Shown here: positions 22,721 to 35,828 of the stretch, piece by piece
How positions within the stretch are numbered: the stretch's first letter is position 1
Layout of the letters: every line of letters begins with the position of its first letter
From: Epiperipatus broadwayi
Lineage: Eukaryota; Onychophora; Udeonychophora; Euonychophora; Peripatidae
Reading direction: 5' to 3'
Assembly (NCBI GenBank): GCA_028023455.1
Contig: JAQFVV010012418.1
Coordinates: forward strand, 4,831,244 to 4,895,243
DNA length: 64,000 bases
Program-made: the position numbers and the translations under genes
Notes under the pieces: generated by a model
The model's input: the letters and a program-made list of their open reading frames with translations, nothing else
The model's database searches: none
What the model was told of the DNA's origin: nothing

Positions 22721-25312
22721 TAAGTAATTAATTGAGTTTTGAATTTATAGTAGGCAGAAATTTTAATACTATTGGGATTCTTATTATTCTAAAAATAATC
22801 TTTCTTTAACGAAATAGTAAAAGAGATTTATTGTTCCAGATACTGAGAAGATAGGCTCTCAAGAATTAAACAAACTAAAAAATAATTAGGATTCAGATGT
22901 AACAATAACAAACATCTCGGTGGAGAAATGACGTTAACATATACACACATATATACTTAGGTAGTAAGATAAATATGTGAAATTAATTATAATTCAAAGT
23001 AATAAACCAAAACTATAAACGACTTTGCTCTTAAATTGTATTGTGCAAGAAATAAAGGCATTAAATTCCTTATAAATAATAAAATATTTAAATAGAGAGC
23101 TTGAAACAATACCTTTAAAGCATTTTTTTTTTTAAAAAAAAGAAGTAATCTTTCAATCTACAGTATACAGTAAAAGTCTTTCAGCATTCCAAACTAAAAA
23201 TAATTAACGAAAGGCCTGTAGAAATATTTTGAAATAAAAGGCAAATATTAATTATAGAAATAATATCTAAAATATTTAAATATATAGTGGGAAATCTCAT
23301 GAAAATATAATCCCTGATTCCCTAAACATGAATATAAAAATAATTTAAATACTCCAAGTAAAATTGATGAATTATAAAAGTTCATGTAAACTTGAAAAAA
23401 AACCATAAAAACTTGGAATTAAAACATTAAATAAATACGCCTTACACCAAGTGTTCCCAGCAACAGTACTACTACTAATAATAATAATAACAATTACATT
23501 ATCATTTTACAGTTTTAGAATTCTGAGTTTAATTAACATGAATATTACGAATTTGTTAACTTCGATCATTAGCTTATTAAATAGTAACAAATATAAAAAA
23601 TGCTTTTATTCTATTTCAAATATTTTTTATGAAAGAAGCAAAAGTTCTTCAATCATATGAAAAACATAATTGTACCAAGATTTTTATATGGCATAGCAGC
23701 AGTTTAAAATGTAAAATTAGCAGCGAAAGTAAAATTTTCAATAACAACTTTATCTCAATCAGAAGATTATGTAATATTGAGGTAAAAAATAATTTTTCTT
23801 TTTAAAAGATCATAAATGTATTTAATACCGTGTTTATTTATAGATTTGTTTCTGAAGTCGGGGTTTCAATCACAGCAGGTCTAATACCAAAATACCCAGA
23901 AGGGCTATTTTATTATTAGAATATATATATTCAGTAGACAATATTTATTGTGTATAACCACATCAAAATACTAAATATTAAAATGAAATCAATTAATGCT
24001 TGTTTAACACACATTGTAATGGTCATATTTGTGCATTCATTCAACAAAGCAAATTATACCAAGGCTGATCTAGATGAGGGGATGACACCTTTAATCAGAT
24101 CGCACCTCAGTTCCTCCACCGACACTCCATGACTTACTATTCTATGAATGACATATATAAGGCTACACTTGGAGTTTCTTAATTTGCATGCCGGCAGTAG
24201 CAAAGGGTGGAGCAAGAGAGGGAATAAATGGCCAAATTACTAATAATTTAACTAAACACACACACATCTATGGCTGGCTAGACAATGCATATATTAATAA
24301 CTAGTACTAAATCAAAGTAGATGTGGATAAGATATGATAATGAATTACAAATAACACACTAAAAATTTATAAGTTTTAAATATAAGTATTAAATATTTAA
24401 ATATTTATAAGTTTTAAACATTTAAATATTAAAATATGATAAATAATACAAAATATAAAAAGTGCATCAGGATTTACACACACAGGTGTAGCAATGGAAG
24501 TTAGAGAACAGAATCTCATCTGATGCACTATAATTTAAAAGGGTTAATTGCAAATTTAATAACCTACAGTCTAATCATTGCCTTAATTATGGTAAGCCAC
24601 CCCTACGAGGTTTGCCAATAGTCAAATCCTATGAGAATGATGACTAACAAATATACTTAATCTATTAACATTATGTAATTAGCAATAAATGTGCTCTATA
24701 TGGAGATTGCATTATATAAATTAGGTCTGACGGTCGTTCAGATCAATTATGGGTAGTGAACTGGCGATTTGTAGTATAACTTCAGAGACTACGGTGCTAC
24801 ATAAAATAAATAAGAGATGTGGCCTGAATGTGCAATTACTCATAGGACCATATGACTTGCTATCTTAAAATACATTAACATTTAGTTTGGGTGATCGGAG
24901 CAGCTTATAAAACAATCTGGACCCTCGTGTTCCAGTTCTAAAAAGTGAGCTGTCCAAATAAAGAATAATAAGGTGGCCCTTAAAAACAAATCCTATATTA
25001 ATAAAAGATATATAGCAAGGTGTATACTGCATCTGCGTGCTTTATAAAGACACATTCGTAATGCTTTCTAAATATAAATATTAAAATTAATCAAGCGCTA
25101 AATCTACAGTTTCAATCTGCGAAACTATTATATGCCGGTTCATAAATTAGCATACTTAAATCATGCTAAAATGGAGTAATTAAAAGTGATCTAGATTATC
25201 AAGTAATCCATATAGTTTTAAACTAAAAAGGAGAAAAGCATATTTTGGACTTAATTAATTGTTTATAATATGCTTTAAAATATCATTCTCGCTCTTACTT
25301 AACTAAGTAGAC
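22721..25312. other. non-coding stretch up to the LINE insertion
   Basis: No gene is recognised. The parts 24050-24240 and 24550-25080 are less AT-rich than their surroundings and may hold old repeats or unrecognised exons, but I could not assign them. Short frames at 23451-23660 and 23950-24132 lack family resemblance. Confidence 0.4.
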
Positions 25313-25327
25313 ATTAAATATGCAACA
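25313..25327. repeat. target-site duplication of the LINE, left copy
   Basis: ATTAAATATGCAACA occurs here and identically at 30588-30602, directly after the A-rich tail. This fixes the insertion boundaries. Confidence 0.95.
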
Positions 25328-25419
25328 AGAACTGACTTCCGGTTCATAATGGCCGGTCATATAAGGTCTTTACCTGCTTAAATTTGACGAGAATTAGGCG
25401 ATACGAATCAAAATAAAAG

Positions 25420-27091
25420 ATGGGGAGGAAGAGTAAAAAAAAACCCAGAAGTCAAAGTGAGTATTACTAATGATAAAGATAATCTAAAGGATTTAGTTGA
25501 TAGTAATTTGGAAGAAAATAAAAACGGCAAAGATAAAATGTCCGATAAGCCTAGGTTAAATGAACGTAAATTAGAAAAAATTAATGGCGAAACTGAATTA
25601 AATAAATTTAGAGATGAAAGTGATGGTAATAGTATTAACGTTAAACTGCAACCATTGCAAACAAAAAATCATGGGAGTAAGACTTCAGGCATTGATAGAG
25701 AAAATACTAGAACAATGCTTGACGGTGGCTCACATAATAACGTTGGATTAGAAAGATCAGAGCGGGAAATATTAAAACATAGTAAGAGAAGGAAAATGGA
25801 TAATGATGAAAGTTATGACTTGCCGGATGAGCGGAGTACACAAACTACTTCAATAAAACAAATCGCAGCTAGTTCAAAATTAATAAAAATAGTAAATGAA
25901 TCGGATAATCCAAAAGAATTAATTAAAAAGGCAACAACAAATTTTGCTGAACTTAACGATAACGTTCCAGAAAATAAAAGCACAAATAGACTTACCACTA
26001 AATCTTTTGTTACTTTAAACTCTTATTGGAAAAAAATTTTCATAAGCTGCATGTCACCAAGCACATCAATTTTTAGTTTAGTTATGCAAACAAATGACAC
26101 TACAGGAGAACATGTGCTTAACAAACCAGATCTTAATGAATATTTAAAAGCACTCGATGCCCAGGAATTGATTAGCATGGTTAAATATACGGCCTTTTTT
26201 CCTGCTAGAGGGTTTGTTTCAATAGAATATTACAATAAAGAACAAAAAGAAAGAGCAGAAAACTTAATTAAAATACAAAAAAAAAAAAAAATTTACTATG
26301 TAACAAAAGATCCAAACCCATTAATTTATGGAAGAATATTACACACTCCACCAAGTTTCAATATCGAATATTTTAAAATGCAGATAGGCAATTATGCCGA
26401 GGTAATAAATATGGAAAGGGAAATGACGGCAGATGTAGCCTTTCAAATTCCATCAAATGCATGGAGGGTAGTGCTAAAGTTGAAGAAAGGTGTAATGAAA
26501 GAACAGCTTCCACATAGATTATTAAAGGATAAAATGCCCATTTCCTTAGTTATAAGGGGTAGACCACCTTTGTGTTTTAGATGTGACAAAGTTGGTCATA
26601 TAGCAGCGATGTGTGATACGGGGAATTGCATAAAGTGTAATAAATTCGACCGAATGAATCACCTATGTAATAATTCGCCTATAAAGACATGGGCTAATAT
26701 AGTTAATAACAATAGCGAAGAGGATAAATTGTATGAACAACAGATATATAATGAAATTAATATAGATATATTAACTGATGCTGAGCGTTTATCAGTTGAA
26801 CCTGACACACATGCTGATAGTAGTAAAACCTCTGAAGATGATTATGACACTGACTCACGGATGGAAAGTGTGGTGGAAGACAGGGATATCATAACTCTAT
26901 CAGTAGAATCTCTCAAACAACAAGTAAATAAAAAGGAATGCAGAAGAAAAACCAACATGGAAGATATAGCTGATGAGGGCAATAATGATAATAAGCAAGC
27001 AAATACTGATGTGCTAACATTGCCTATTCAGGATAGAGAACCTTTAAATGATGATGTTAATGATAAGGAATATGATGAAAAAAAAAACTAA
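25420..27091 (+). pseudogene. LINE ORF1, Gag-like RNA-binding protein (frame displaced at an A run near its start)
   Basis: ORF1 proteins of this group bind the element RNA and form the ribonucleoprotein used for retrotransposition. An ATG at 25420 begins a basic peptide (MGRKSKKK) but falls out of frame after the nine-A run at 25435-25443. One base fewer there would join it to the long frame that is open from 25457 to 27091. Numbering from 25457, the first 190 residues are charged and low in hydrophobics. A globular region covers about 190-370. A CCHC knuckle follows with Cys373, Cys376, His381 and Cys386, and a second Cys-rich motif (CIKC...HLC). The tail is acidic. If 25457 were the start it would need GTG. 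Confidence 0.85.
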
Positions 27092-27152
27092 ATTAAAAGA
27101 GGATAATTTGTGGAGTAATATTCATATAAATTGACAAATCTTTTGCCAAATC

Positions 27153-30100
27153 ATGAATAAAGCACTAAATATAATATCAATTAATGTAAGAGGTATGAAT
27201 GGAGGTGATAAAGCAGATAAGGTTGTGGATTACATAGCATCTCAGAAATATGATATTATAATTTTAACTGAAACAAAGATTAGTGACAAAACATCCCCAT
27301 GGATTATTGAAAAACTCGCAAATAAAAATTTATTTTTGTACAAACCTAACATGAAATCATCACAAGGAGTGGCAGTGCTAATAAATATGAGCACAGGTAT
27401 AAGAAATATACAAATAATATTGTTACAAGTAAACTATGTGGTGGTGTCCTTTGTCATTTTTGACCAGCTTCATTACCTAATTGTGGTGTACTCGATTTCT
27501 AAGGGTAATGATATACCTAACGTGATTCATAGTGTTCAGAATAAGTTGTTACAAAAGCCAGGTATTGTTGTGGTGGGAGGTGATTTTAATTGCTCTTACC
27601 AGAATATTCCCAAACTCCTAGAACAGAAATTGGAAATGATTGCTGTGTACCCGTTGAAAATGAAATATGGCAAAGATGCTTATTCATTTTTTAACAGTAG
27701 ATACTCCTCACTGATTGATTTGTTCTTTGTATCCAGTGCTAAAGTTAAGGACTCATTTATTGATACCTCTTTGGTAGCCTTCTCGGACCACTTAAGAATA
27801 CTTCTCCAGATAAAGAATTATAGTTTAATTAAAAATAAAAGATATGCCTTTACTATAAAGAAGAACATTAGAAGTCAGATTTTCCTTTCGGTTGATCAGA
27901 TTTCTAACATTATCATAGTGTCGAATTATTACAATTGGATTTCAAACCTGCCTCCATGTATTGCTTGGCATAAATTCAAAAAATTTATTTCAGACTTGTG
28001 CTCTGATAGTTCGAATAATATGATGTCCCAAAATCAAATGAAAAATAGAATTATAGAGATTAATAAAACAATGAGTGTCATTTCTGAATTGGGTGAAAAT
28101 AAAGACCTGGTTGGTAAACTACAACAAGAATATAATAATATATATAGGAAAATGCATGAAGATACATATACATTAAGACTAAGGAAATTAATTCCAGGGC
28201 TTGGACAAATATTAAAACCAACCATTAATTATGCAAAAATTTATATACCTCACACAAATGGTATAGCATCTATGAAGACAATAGAAGATTATCTAATATC
28301 AGGTGATGAGGTTGATGAATATATGGTTGAAAGACTGAAACAGACCATGGGTAATCAGGACATTGATGGTCATCAATACAGGATAATGACAAAGCAAACA
28401 GGGAAGGAATATATTTCATGTCAAGAAATTACAGATGAAATTAATAGATTGAAAATGCAAACAGTATTGGCTAATGATGCGATCCCAGCATCAGTTTATA
28501 AACAAATCACTTATCTTATGATAGGGCCTATGTTAAAATATTTTAATCAGATGTGCTCGCAAAGATTTGAATGGCCCAGCATAAATAAAAGAGTAATCTT
28601 TAGTGTTAAAAAAGAAAGGAACACATTAATACCTAAATTTGAAGACCTAAGAAATATATCGATTGAGGATATAGATTCTAAAATACTGGCTAGAATCCTA
28701 CAAAGAAAATTGTTTAAAAGTGTCAGTGATAAAATTTCAACAGCGCATCATGCTGTGAAAGGTAAGAGAGCGATAAATGCAGCTCTTAAAATACAAGAAG
28801 CTATCAAGTATGCCAAGGCCTTGAATCTGACTCAGTACTTTGCATTGAAAATTGACTTTAAATCTGCATTTGACTTGGTTGACTGGGATTATCTATTTAA
28901 TGCCCTAAATGGGCTGATAAAAGATGATCAATATTTAATAAATGCAATAATTAATTATATTACTAATAATAAAATTTCTTATAAAAACTTTATGAGGAGG
29001 TCGGGTTTCTTTATCCCTAGTAAAGGTATCCCACAGGGTTCTGCGTTGGCAGCACTCTTATTTGCTATTTATGTGGACCCTATGGTAAAGGAAATAGAAA
29101 AAATAATTAATGGAATCTACCTGCCCCATTTGGGAGTTTCAATAAAAGTAACGGCCTTTATAGATGACATAATAATAATTTTTGAAAACAGCTATAATAT
29201 TGATATAATTATAAATAAGGTTAGAAAATTCCAACAGGCTACAGGATCAGTAGTACAGTTTGCTAAATCAGCAGCATGGCAATTGGCAACAGGAAAAAGA
29301 ATACCAAGTGAGTTTTTAGCTCAGCCTAAGTCTTTTCTTGGCCTCCCCCTTTACTTATCCAAAACTAAAATGAATCATCAGTTAAATCAACTCGTAACAA
29401 AAAAAAATAGAAGAAAGAATTAATAGTTTTTCATATTTTAAACTCTATGAAGTGACTAGAACCAAGATTTTCAATGCAATTGCAATAGGAGTGCTTAGTT
29501 ATTATGGACCTTGGTTGAAACTTTACAACAAAACTATCCAAAAGATTATACAGATGGCAAAGAAGTTCATATGGGGGAAGAAATCTAGCCTCCTCTCAAC
29601 CTCTGTACTCCAGCAATCAATAGATAAAGGTGGGCTTAACTTGATCAATCCAAAAGTTTATGTTAATTTTATTACTGCCAGGGCATATTTGAATGTAATG
29701 AAGGATCAGTCCTTTAGTCCTCCAACGGGAGATATAAGAATTTACAATGAAATGGGAGCTGAGAGAAGATCACATCTTGCGGACATGTTTATAACATACA
29801 AAGATTTACAAGATGATCTAAATGTCCAAAGTCTAGATGGAATAAAATATAAAGATTTAACAAAAGGAGATTATCAAAATGAGAATGCGTGGTTGGGCTG
29901 TTCACTGAAAAGTGTTCTTAAAAAATTCCACTCAATATATACACCTCAATCATCCATGAAGTTTATTTTTAAGCTGATTAATGGAATCCTGCCGACTACC
30001 TCCTACCTTAATAAAAGGCTGGGGATGGGGTTGGATGATGTGTGTATGTTTTGTAAGAAGAGAAAAGAAACATTTACGCACCTGCTTGAGGAATGCCAGG

Positions 30101-30396
30101 CATTCAGGGATATGAGATCACAAGTCTTTCATATGCCAATAATAGACCTAAAGGATCTGATAAAAAAATATGTGATTAGGTTTAATCTGCATAATGCAAT
30201 GGTTATAATCCATGCATTAAAAACAATATGGCTAATTAGACGTTCTTTGGTATTTGACAATAAAAAATTCAACTGGCTGAGAAAGCTGGAGAGAGATTGG
30301 AGTGAGTACTTTAACCTACGTTTAAAATATTGGCCAAAGAATACTGTAGAATCGGTGTGGGGAGGGTCTGCTCTATCCACATGTGAAATATGGTAG
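27153..30396 (+). pseudogene. LINE ORF2, endonuclease / reverse transcriptase (one frameshift)
   Basis: ORF2 nicks target DNA and reverse transcribes the element RNA at the nick. The endonuclease has Asn11 (SINVRGMN), Glu40 (LTETK), Asp144 and Asn146 (GGDFN), and Ser-Asp-His at 211-213. The reverse transcriptase has Asp568 in motif A (KIDFKSAFD), PQGSA at 627-631, and the catalytic box FIDD with Asp671 and Asp672; Ile in place of the usual Ala is a mild variant. The frame ends at 29423 after a nine-A run (29399-29407). It continues in another frame to 30396, and removing one A would join the two. The C-terminal part carries the WGKK...KGGLNL segment and a C-x2-C-x8-H-x4-C motif at 30045-30100. 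Confidence 0.92.
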
Positions 30397-30587
30397 GTAA
30401 ACATCATTTCCAGTCTAAGAATGTATTGGTAAGGTAAAGGAAAGACAACATGTAAATCACTGAGGAAAATACCCCAAGTATTATGACAGTAGTTGAAGAA
30501 ATGTTAGAGGAACTTAATATAACTTTTGTAATTATGTAAAATTTTTTTGGTTTTTAATAAAGAATATTACTGTAAATAAAAAAAAAA
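30397..30587 (+). terminator. LINE 3' UTR with polyadenylation signal and A-rich tail
   Basis: AATAAA lies at 30556-30561, about 25 bases before an A-rich tail that abuts the right target duplication. This is the usual 3' end of an L1-like element. Confidence 0.85.
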
Positions 30588-30602
30588 ATTAAATATGCAA
30601 CA
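30588..30602. repeat. target-site duplication of the LINE, right copy
   Basis: ATTAAATATGCAACA is identical to 25313-25327. Confidence 0.95.
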
Positions 30603-31069
30603 TGAATTATACAATAAGCCAAAACATAGTAGCTTAACTAATATATAGAAGGGTAGGTTTTCAGATTGGAGATTTATAGGTGTACTAAAAACAGCATAAA
30701 TTAGCTACGAGAGCATCTAATCATCTCTCCAAAATTATTATTATTAACAATCTCTGCTCTGAATGAAGGCATAACATAAATTGATGAATTAACAGAATAT
30801 AAAATAGAAAATAGGCATGATCGCAGATCAGAAAGGTAGATATATAATAATAATAATAATAATAATAACAACAACAACAACTGATTACAATTATTATACT
30901 AAGAAAATTATAAATATTAGCAGGCAAGATTCTTACAAAGATTATTATTATTAAATTAAAGGTTACAGAATTTACTTGCTAAAAGTTATTACAAATTATT
31001 AATTATGAATGCTCGACATTTAGCTAACTTTAGAATTATGAATTAATTTAATAGTTAAGTTTTAATTTT
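30603..31069. other. non-coding stretch with a trinucleotide repeat
   Basis: No gene is visible. A (TAA)n run then (CAA)n lies at about 30846-30880. Confidence 0.5.
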
Positions 31070-31345
31070 ATAGAGCTCTGAGGGAAGAAATTTACTGATC
31101 ATCTTCTAGCTGAGGTATTTCATAGTGTTTGGCACTGGCATTCTCCATTAGGCTGGCTTGTACAATGTCTTCTTGGCAGGCTGTGGGTCTTGAACTTCGT
31201 CCCCATCCTGGACCAATTCTCCGAGAGAAAATGGCAGCTGGTTGCTCCTTACCCCACAGTTTTTCATCATAGAAGAGTGAACTTTGATATCTGAATTTTG
31301 GGTTTTTTTATTAACTCTTTCTGCCCCCCTCCCCCTCACAAGTCA
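31070..31345 (-). other. GC-richer island with coding-like composition, unassigned
   Basis: This segment is clearly less AT-rich than its flanks. Two overlapping minus-strand frames are open: 31148-31339, and a second that reads YDEKLWGKEQPAAIFSRR and continues to a stop near 31085. Neither matches a family I know. It could be an old exon, a retroelement remnant or a CDS pseudogene. Confidence 0.25.
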
Positions 31346-32616
31346 TTAAAAGTTGTTTACAACTTTTAATTTTCAATTTTAAGTTTTAATTAGCTACCAT
31401 AAATTTCAATAAAAACAAAATATCTGGCTTAGCTATTGATAAGTGGTGCCGGGTTAACGATTTTGTCTTTGCCCTTTTTAACTTTATTTTTAAATCTTAA
31501 AAATCTTCGGTTCTCAGTTTACATATTTAATGAGAGATATTTCTGAGAAACCAATGACCTTGATTCACTCTTTTTTTTTAAAAAAAGAGATTAAGTTGTC
31601 AACATTCTGCTATATGTATAAGACAGTCACCCCTGAATTTAAGATTTATATATGAATACAAACAAATTTATAAATTTAATAACTTAAAAAATATAACTTA
31701 GAAAATTTATAATGTTTACTAAATCTATTACGTTACAGTTCCTTCGCATATATACAAAGATGCACTCCTAAACATATAACAATGTTTACAACTTTCTTTA
31801 ATCATTTTAAAATTATGACTGCGTATACATTATAATTATTTGTATACGGACATTAATATTACTATTAGATGCGCACATATATCGGCACATACACATAAAT
31901 ATATGCTATTACATATCAAAATAAATTATTATAAGCCTACATACGTGGACTGGGACAGGTTTGAACTAGGAAAAAAAGACATTTTTTTAGCACATAGTAG
32001 GTGTAACAGGATGCTAAAGAAATAATACTGTTTCAACATATATAATATCAATCATCATCCCAAACACCTTGTGAATATATATAAAGTTTAAATTTCAAAC
32101 AGCACAATCAAAAGGTAATCTTTCTTAATCCTAATCACAATCAAAAGATAATTTTTCTTAATCCTATGCTGCAATATTGTTAAATATATTGAAATACAGA
32201 CCTATTTAAACAAGGAGAATGACATTTTGTTTATAAACATGTTTAATTTACATATACAAAAAAAAAATTCATTATTCATTTTATACTTTACAAACTTCCA
32301 AACATAATTATGTAAAAAATAGACTCAATGCATATTGTCTAACTGAAAATTCAAATATAAAATGGTAACCACTCTCCCAAACACTGCTTTTCCAGCAACG
32401 GATACCTTGTGAATAAATATAAAGTCTGAATTTCAAACAACACAATCAAAGGTATGATTTTAAATTGCTATATATATATGTGTGTGTGTGTATAAATTTT
32501 AATTTCATGCTCTTATTTGAATAGTTCTGTACTTCATTATACTGAATAACATTGCACTATATGATCAGGAAGATCTCATAATCGCATGCTGTAATCCAAC
32601 GATGTATCACTTAGCT
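31346..32616. other. AT-rich non-coding stretch
   Basis: No gene is recognised. A segment near 32065-32120 (CCTTGTGAATATATATAAAG and following bases) is repeated directly at 32397-32455. Confidence 0.45.
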
Positions 32617-33330
32617 AATAAAACTAATAATATTCAAGGCTATATAGGTTTATAAATATAAATATATGAGAGCCGTCAACATTTAAACAATAAATATTAA
32701 TAACAATCAACAATTTTATTGTTGTCAAAGCAACTTTTACCAATAAAGATGGAAATTCACTTTATCTATGGTCTAATAAATTTATATAAACTTTAAAGAT
32801 TGTAGCTTGGCTATACAGAGAGAGATAACTAATTCAAAAAACTTTAAATGTCATTAAACTGGAAATATAACATGATCTGTAAGCAGACCAACAAATATTC
32901 ACTTATAATTTTCAAATTGTGCTGCAACTATGTAATACTCAACGTTAAACAGGTTTATAATGTAACTCATAAGGGTATTGTTTAAGTATTGATTGCTTTC
33001 ATGTATTTACACTTATTAACCTATCTAGCCTTGAATATTATTAGTTTAATTATCTAAGTAATACATAGTTGGGTGCAGTTTGAAAGTTATAATGGACGAT
33101 TTGACAAATTTGCTTTTAGAACAATTTTATTTACATGCTTAATCAAGTTTATTTAAATTTCTTTCAATTAATAATTTCACTCTCTATAGACAAGCTGCAA
33201 TCTTTAGTGTTTACACAAACTTATTAGACTATAGATAAAGGTGGAATTCCATTTTTATTGGTAATACGGCTTGAGATTATTGATTATTAGAGATATTGGT
33301 ATTGTTTAAGTGCAGATTGCTTTCATGTAT
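32617..33330. repeat. satellite-like unit of about 325 bp in inverted and tandem arrangement
   Basis: Three blocks occur on the plus strand as A (32617-32690, ACTAATAATATTCAAGGCTA), B (32740-32840, ACCAATAAAGATGGAAATTC) and C (32895-32945). They recur inverted as A' (32965-33062), C' (33060-33110), B' (33180-33300), then a second A' starting at about 33297. The two A' copies are about 325 bases apart. This is what a forward unit joined to an inverted tandem array would give. No coding potential is seen. Confidence 0.65.
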
Positions 33331-33579
33331 TTGTATCAAATATAAGAGAATAAAAATATATTTGAGATTAAGAGGTATTAGATATTTTATAATTCAGCTA
33401 AACATTTACATATTTAAATCTAAATAGTATATTGCTTATTTGTATTTAAAATTAATTAAAAGTAATACATATATAGCACAGAGAAAATATAATAATAGAG
33501 AAATAACCTCCAAAAGTCAGACTTGCTACTCACTTTAACAAACTTGCAAACAACACTCTTTATCATTGTCAGTGCCAAT

Positions 33580-33584
33580 GTATC
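33580..33584. repeat. target-site duplication of LTR element B, left copy
   Basis: GTATC here matches GTATC at 36901-36905, directly outside the two LTRs. Confidence 0.8.
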
Positions 33585-34297
33585 AGTCGTATCTCATTTT
33601 GCCTTCAAATAATGGACTAGTCCAGATTCCATCTTATCTAGATCAAACTGATCATTCATCACCATGATCCTATGCATATACAGATAAATAACACCTAGCC
33701 AATGGCAAGAACAGCCAATAGGCAATGATGTTCACTTAATCTGAATGTTTACATTAAGGATGAGGATCTAGCAAGTAGGGTCAGAGAACTACTGTCACAA
33801 AACTGAAAGACAGAATTAACATTCTTCTTACATGTTCTGCAGAGAACTGCTGCCAGATCTGAATGGCAGTATATACATACTCCAGAGAACTACTGTCACA
33901 AAGCTGAATCTCCATTCTCCAGACAATAGTGGTTAAGCTAAAGGGCTGATGCAGCAAAGCAAGGACCACATTCAGGATTGAAAGCTGCTAGAACCAAACA
34001 TTGGCATGAGACAAGCTATCATAGTATAACCGGAAGTGGACCTACTCATGAGGCAGGCTGGTTAAAGAAGTGTTAGGAAACTTATATGGACAATTGCAGT
34101 CCCTTTTCCATGGTCCACTCCAGAACTAGGAGCTATACGTCAGCAACAGTAGCAGGCAGAGTATAGTCATTATAAAATATAAGTGTATATTTGTTTTCAC
34201 ATTACTTAATAAATATAATATTAGAAATGTAATTACACATATTTACATGAGTCTGTGATTATTAAATCATTAAATATAATCCAGACAAAATACAACA
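33585..34297 (+). repeat. 5' LTR of element B
   Basis: This 713-bp repeat matches 36004-36900. The first base pair reads AG in place of TG. It ends CCAGACAAAATACAACA. It contains internal repeats of the type AGAGAACTACTGTCACAAA. Confidence 0.85.
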
Positions 34298-34320
34298 GAT
34301 TTGCTGCAGTCAGCAAAATA
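34298..34320 (+). promoter_or_regulatory. primer-binding-like site of element B
   Basis: Directly after the 5' LTR the sequence reads GATTTGCTGCAGTCAGC. It resembles TGGCGCAGTC, the complement of tRNA-Ser 3' ends used as primer by several Gypsy elements, but with changes. Element A has TTGGCACAGTCAGAC at the same place. Confidence 0.5.
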
Positions 34321-35828
34321 CAATAAAAAAAGGTCCCCAGAGCTGGAAAAAAAAAGACAAAATTTTGCTCCCACAGGTTGATAGATTTTGTCTTTCTCAT
34401 TGACTCAGACTGATAGTTATGCAAACAGTAAGTAGCTTGTCAGTTAAAAATCTATTCGAGTAGTTATTCTCACAAATAAAAGAAAAAAAAATTCTCACAG
34501 TATAAAGAGGGAAAAAATAAAATAGCTAACATTGCTCAAATGACTCGGCCTATCCAGATAATTGGCCAAACTAAAAATATTGAGTAATCTTCTATTTAGA
34601 GAATAAATCAAATTAAAAAAAAAATCCGAGTTAAAATTAGCCAAGCTCATGTCAATGATTGGTTTTCAGACTTATGAGGTCCTTATAGTCCAAACAAACA
34701 CCGAGAGGCCAGCTGATATCGATTTAGATTATGGCATTGTCCCTACTAACTTTTTCAGTCCAAAACTCCTAACGATAATGCAGATACCACTTCAATCTGA
34801 ACAAAAAGGGAAGGAGAAAAAACGAGAGATTTTGCTATTATCTTAAAAAAACAAGCTTTAAAATGCAATTTCAAAGACTTCCTGAATGGGGCTTTACGAG
34901 ATTGTTTTATCTGACGCATGAGAGACCATAGTCTGAGGGTCAAACTCCTAATGAACCCTGACATAACATTTGATTCTACTGTCTCTTAAGCAGAATCAAC
35001 AGCTATTTAAGAAAGTCCATTGAAGAAAATGGACTTTAGCATTCAAATTGTTGAGCAGAAAACTGGGTCAGTCAAACACTGGTTGATAGTAAAAGTCACC
35101 GCTCATATAAACAGAGTGAAAAGCAGTTATAGATGTGATCAACAGATACATACACACTCTGAATGTCTACATCTGTATATAGTATGTATATATCGCAAAT
35201 ATGTCAATTACTTAAAATCTGTTAGTTTTACGCAGAAACGTTTCATATAACAGAACGGATGAGTCCATTCCAAAAATCGGAAGGGTAATTTAAAGGCTGA
35301 CACAAATGCCTGAATAAACAATGACAGAGGCATCGATTCTGCTCTTAAACACAGAATTCTTCTTAATGATATGCCTCTAACAATGGAACTGGACACGCGT
35401 CTGCAGTGTCATAGGCTATTATTAAAATAAATATCAATTGCATCCTAGCAACAAAATAATTATTGATTGCCAAGACAATAGTGTCTATCCAGAAGGAGCT
35501 ATTAAGAATCTAGATTTGAACTCTAAACTAAGGCATTAAACTAAATGTGCAAAAATCATATAGGCACTCATATACTATGCCACATGTTTAAGGGAACCAC
35601 CAAATGGTTTCCAACAGTCGAGATCAAAATTAAAGGATCACAAACAATGGTGGTTAAAACTGCTTATAGACAACAACATCATCATCACAGAAACCAACTA
35701 AGCTTAAATTACATGTAACCAGCCAGCAACAAACCCTCATCAGATTACAGAGTAGCAAGCTAACAGTGCTGAGTCAACAGCCAGCTGTGATGAACCTACA
35801 GTTCTAAAATCAGCCACAAAAAATCCAG

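Larger units (their letters stand above)
25328..30587 (+). mobile_element. full-length L1/Tx1-like non-LTR retrotransposon
   Basis: This 5.26-kb element is bounded by perfect 15-bp target-site duplications. It has a short 5' leader (25328-25419), ORF1 with zinc knuckles, a 61-base spacer, and ORF2 with apurinic-type endonuclease, reverse transcriptase and a C-terminal Cys-His motif. A 3' UTR of about 190 bases carries AATAAA (30556-30561) and an A-rich tail. The endonuclease N-terminus (SINVRGMN), the GGDFN and SDH motifs, and the WGKK...KGGLNL segment after the reverse transcriptase fit the L1/Tx1 group; placement within it is inference. The perfect duplications indicate a recent insertion. 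Both ORFs are displaced by one base at nine-A runs. Confidence 0.93.

Noticed and set aside
34649-35396. Short frames inside Gypsy element B as an additional (env-like) gene
   Set aside because: The frames are short, on both strands, and carry no signal peptide, membrane segment or family motif.
35731-35745. CTCATCAG, resembling an inverted hammerhead core
   Set aside because: No GAAA follows at the right distance on that strand, and no stem II or helix I can be formed.
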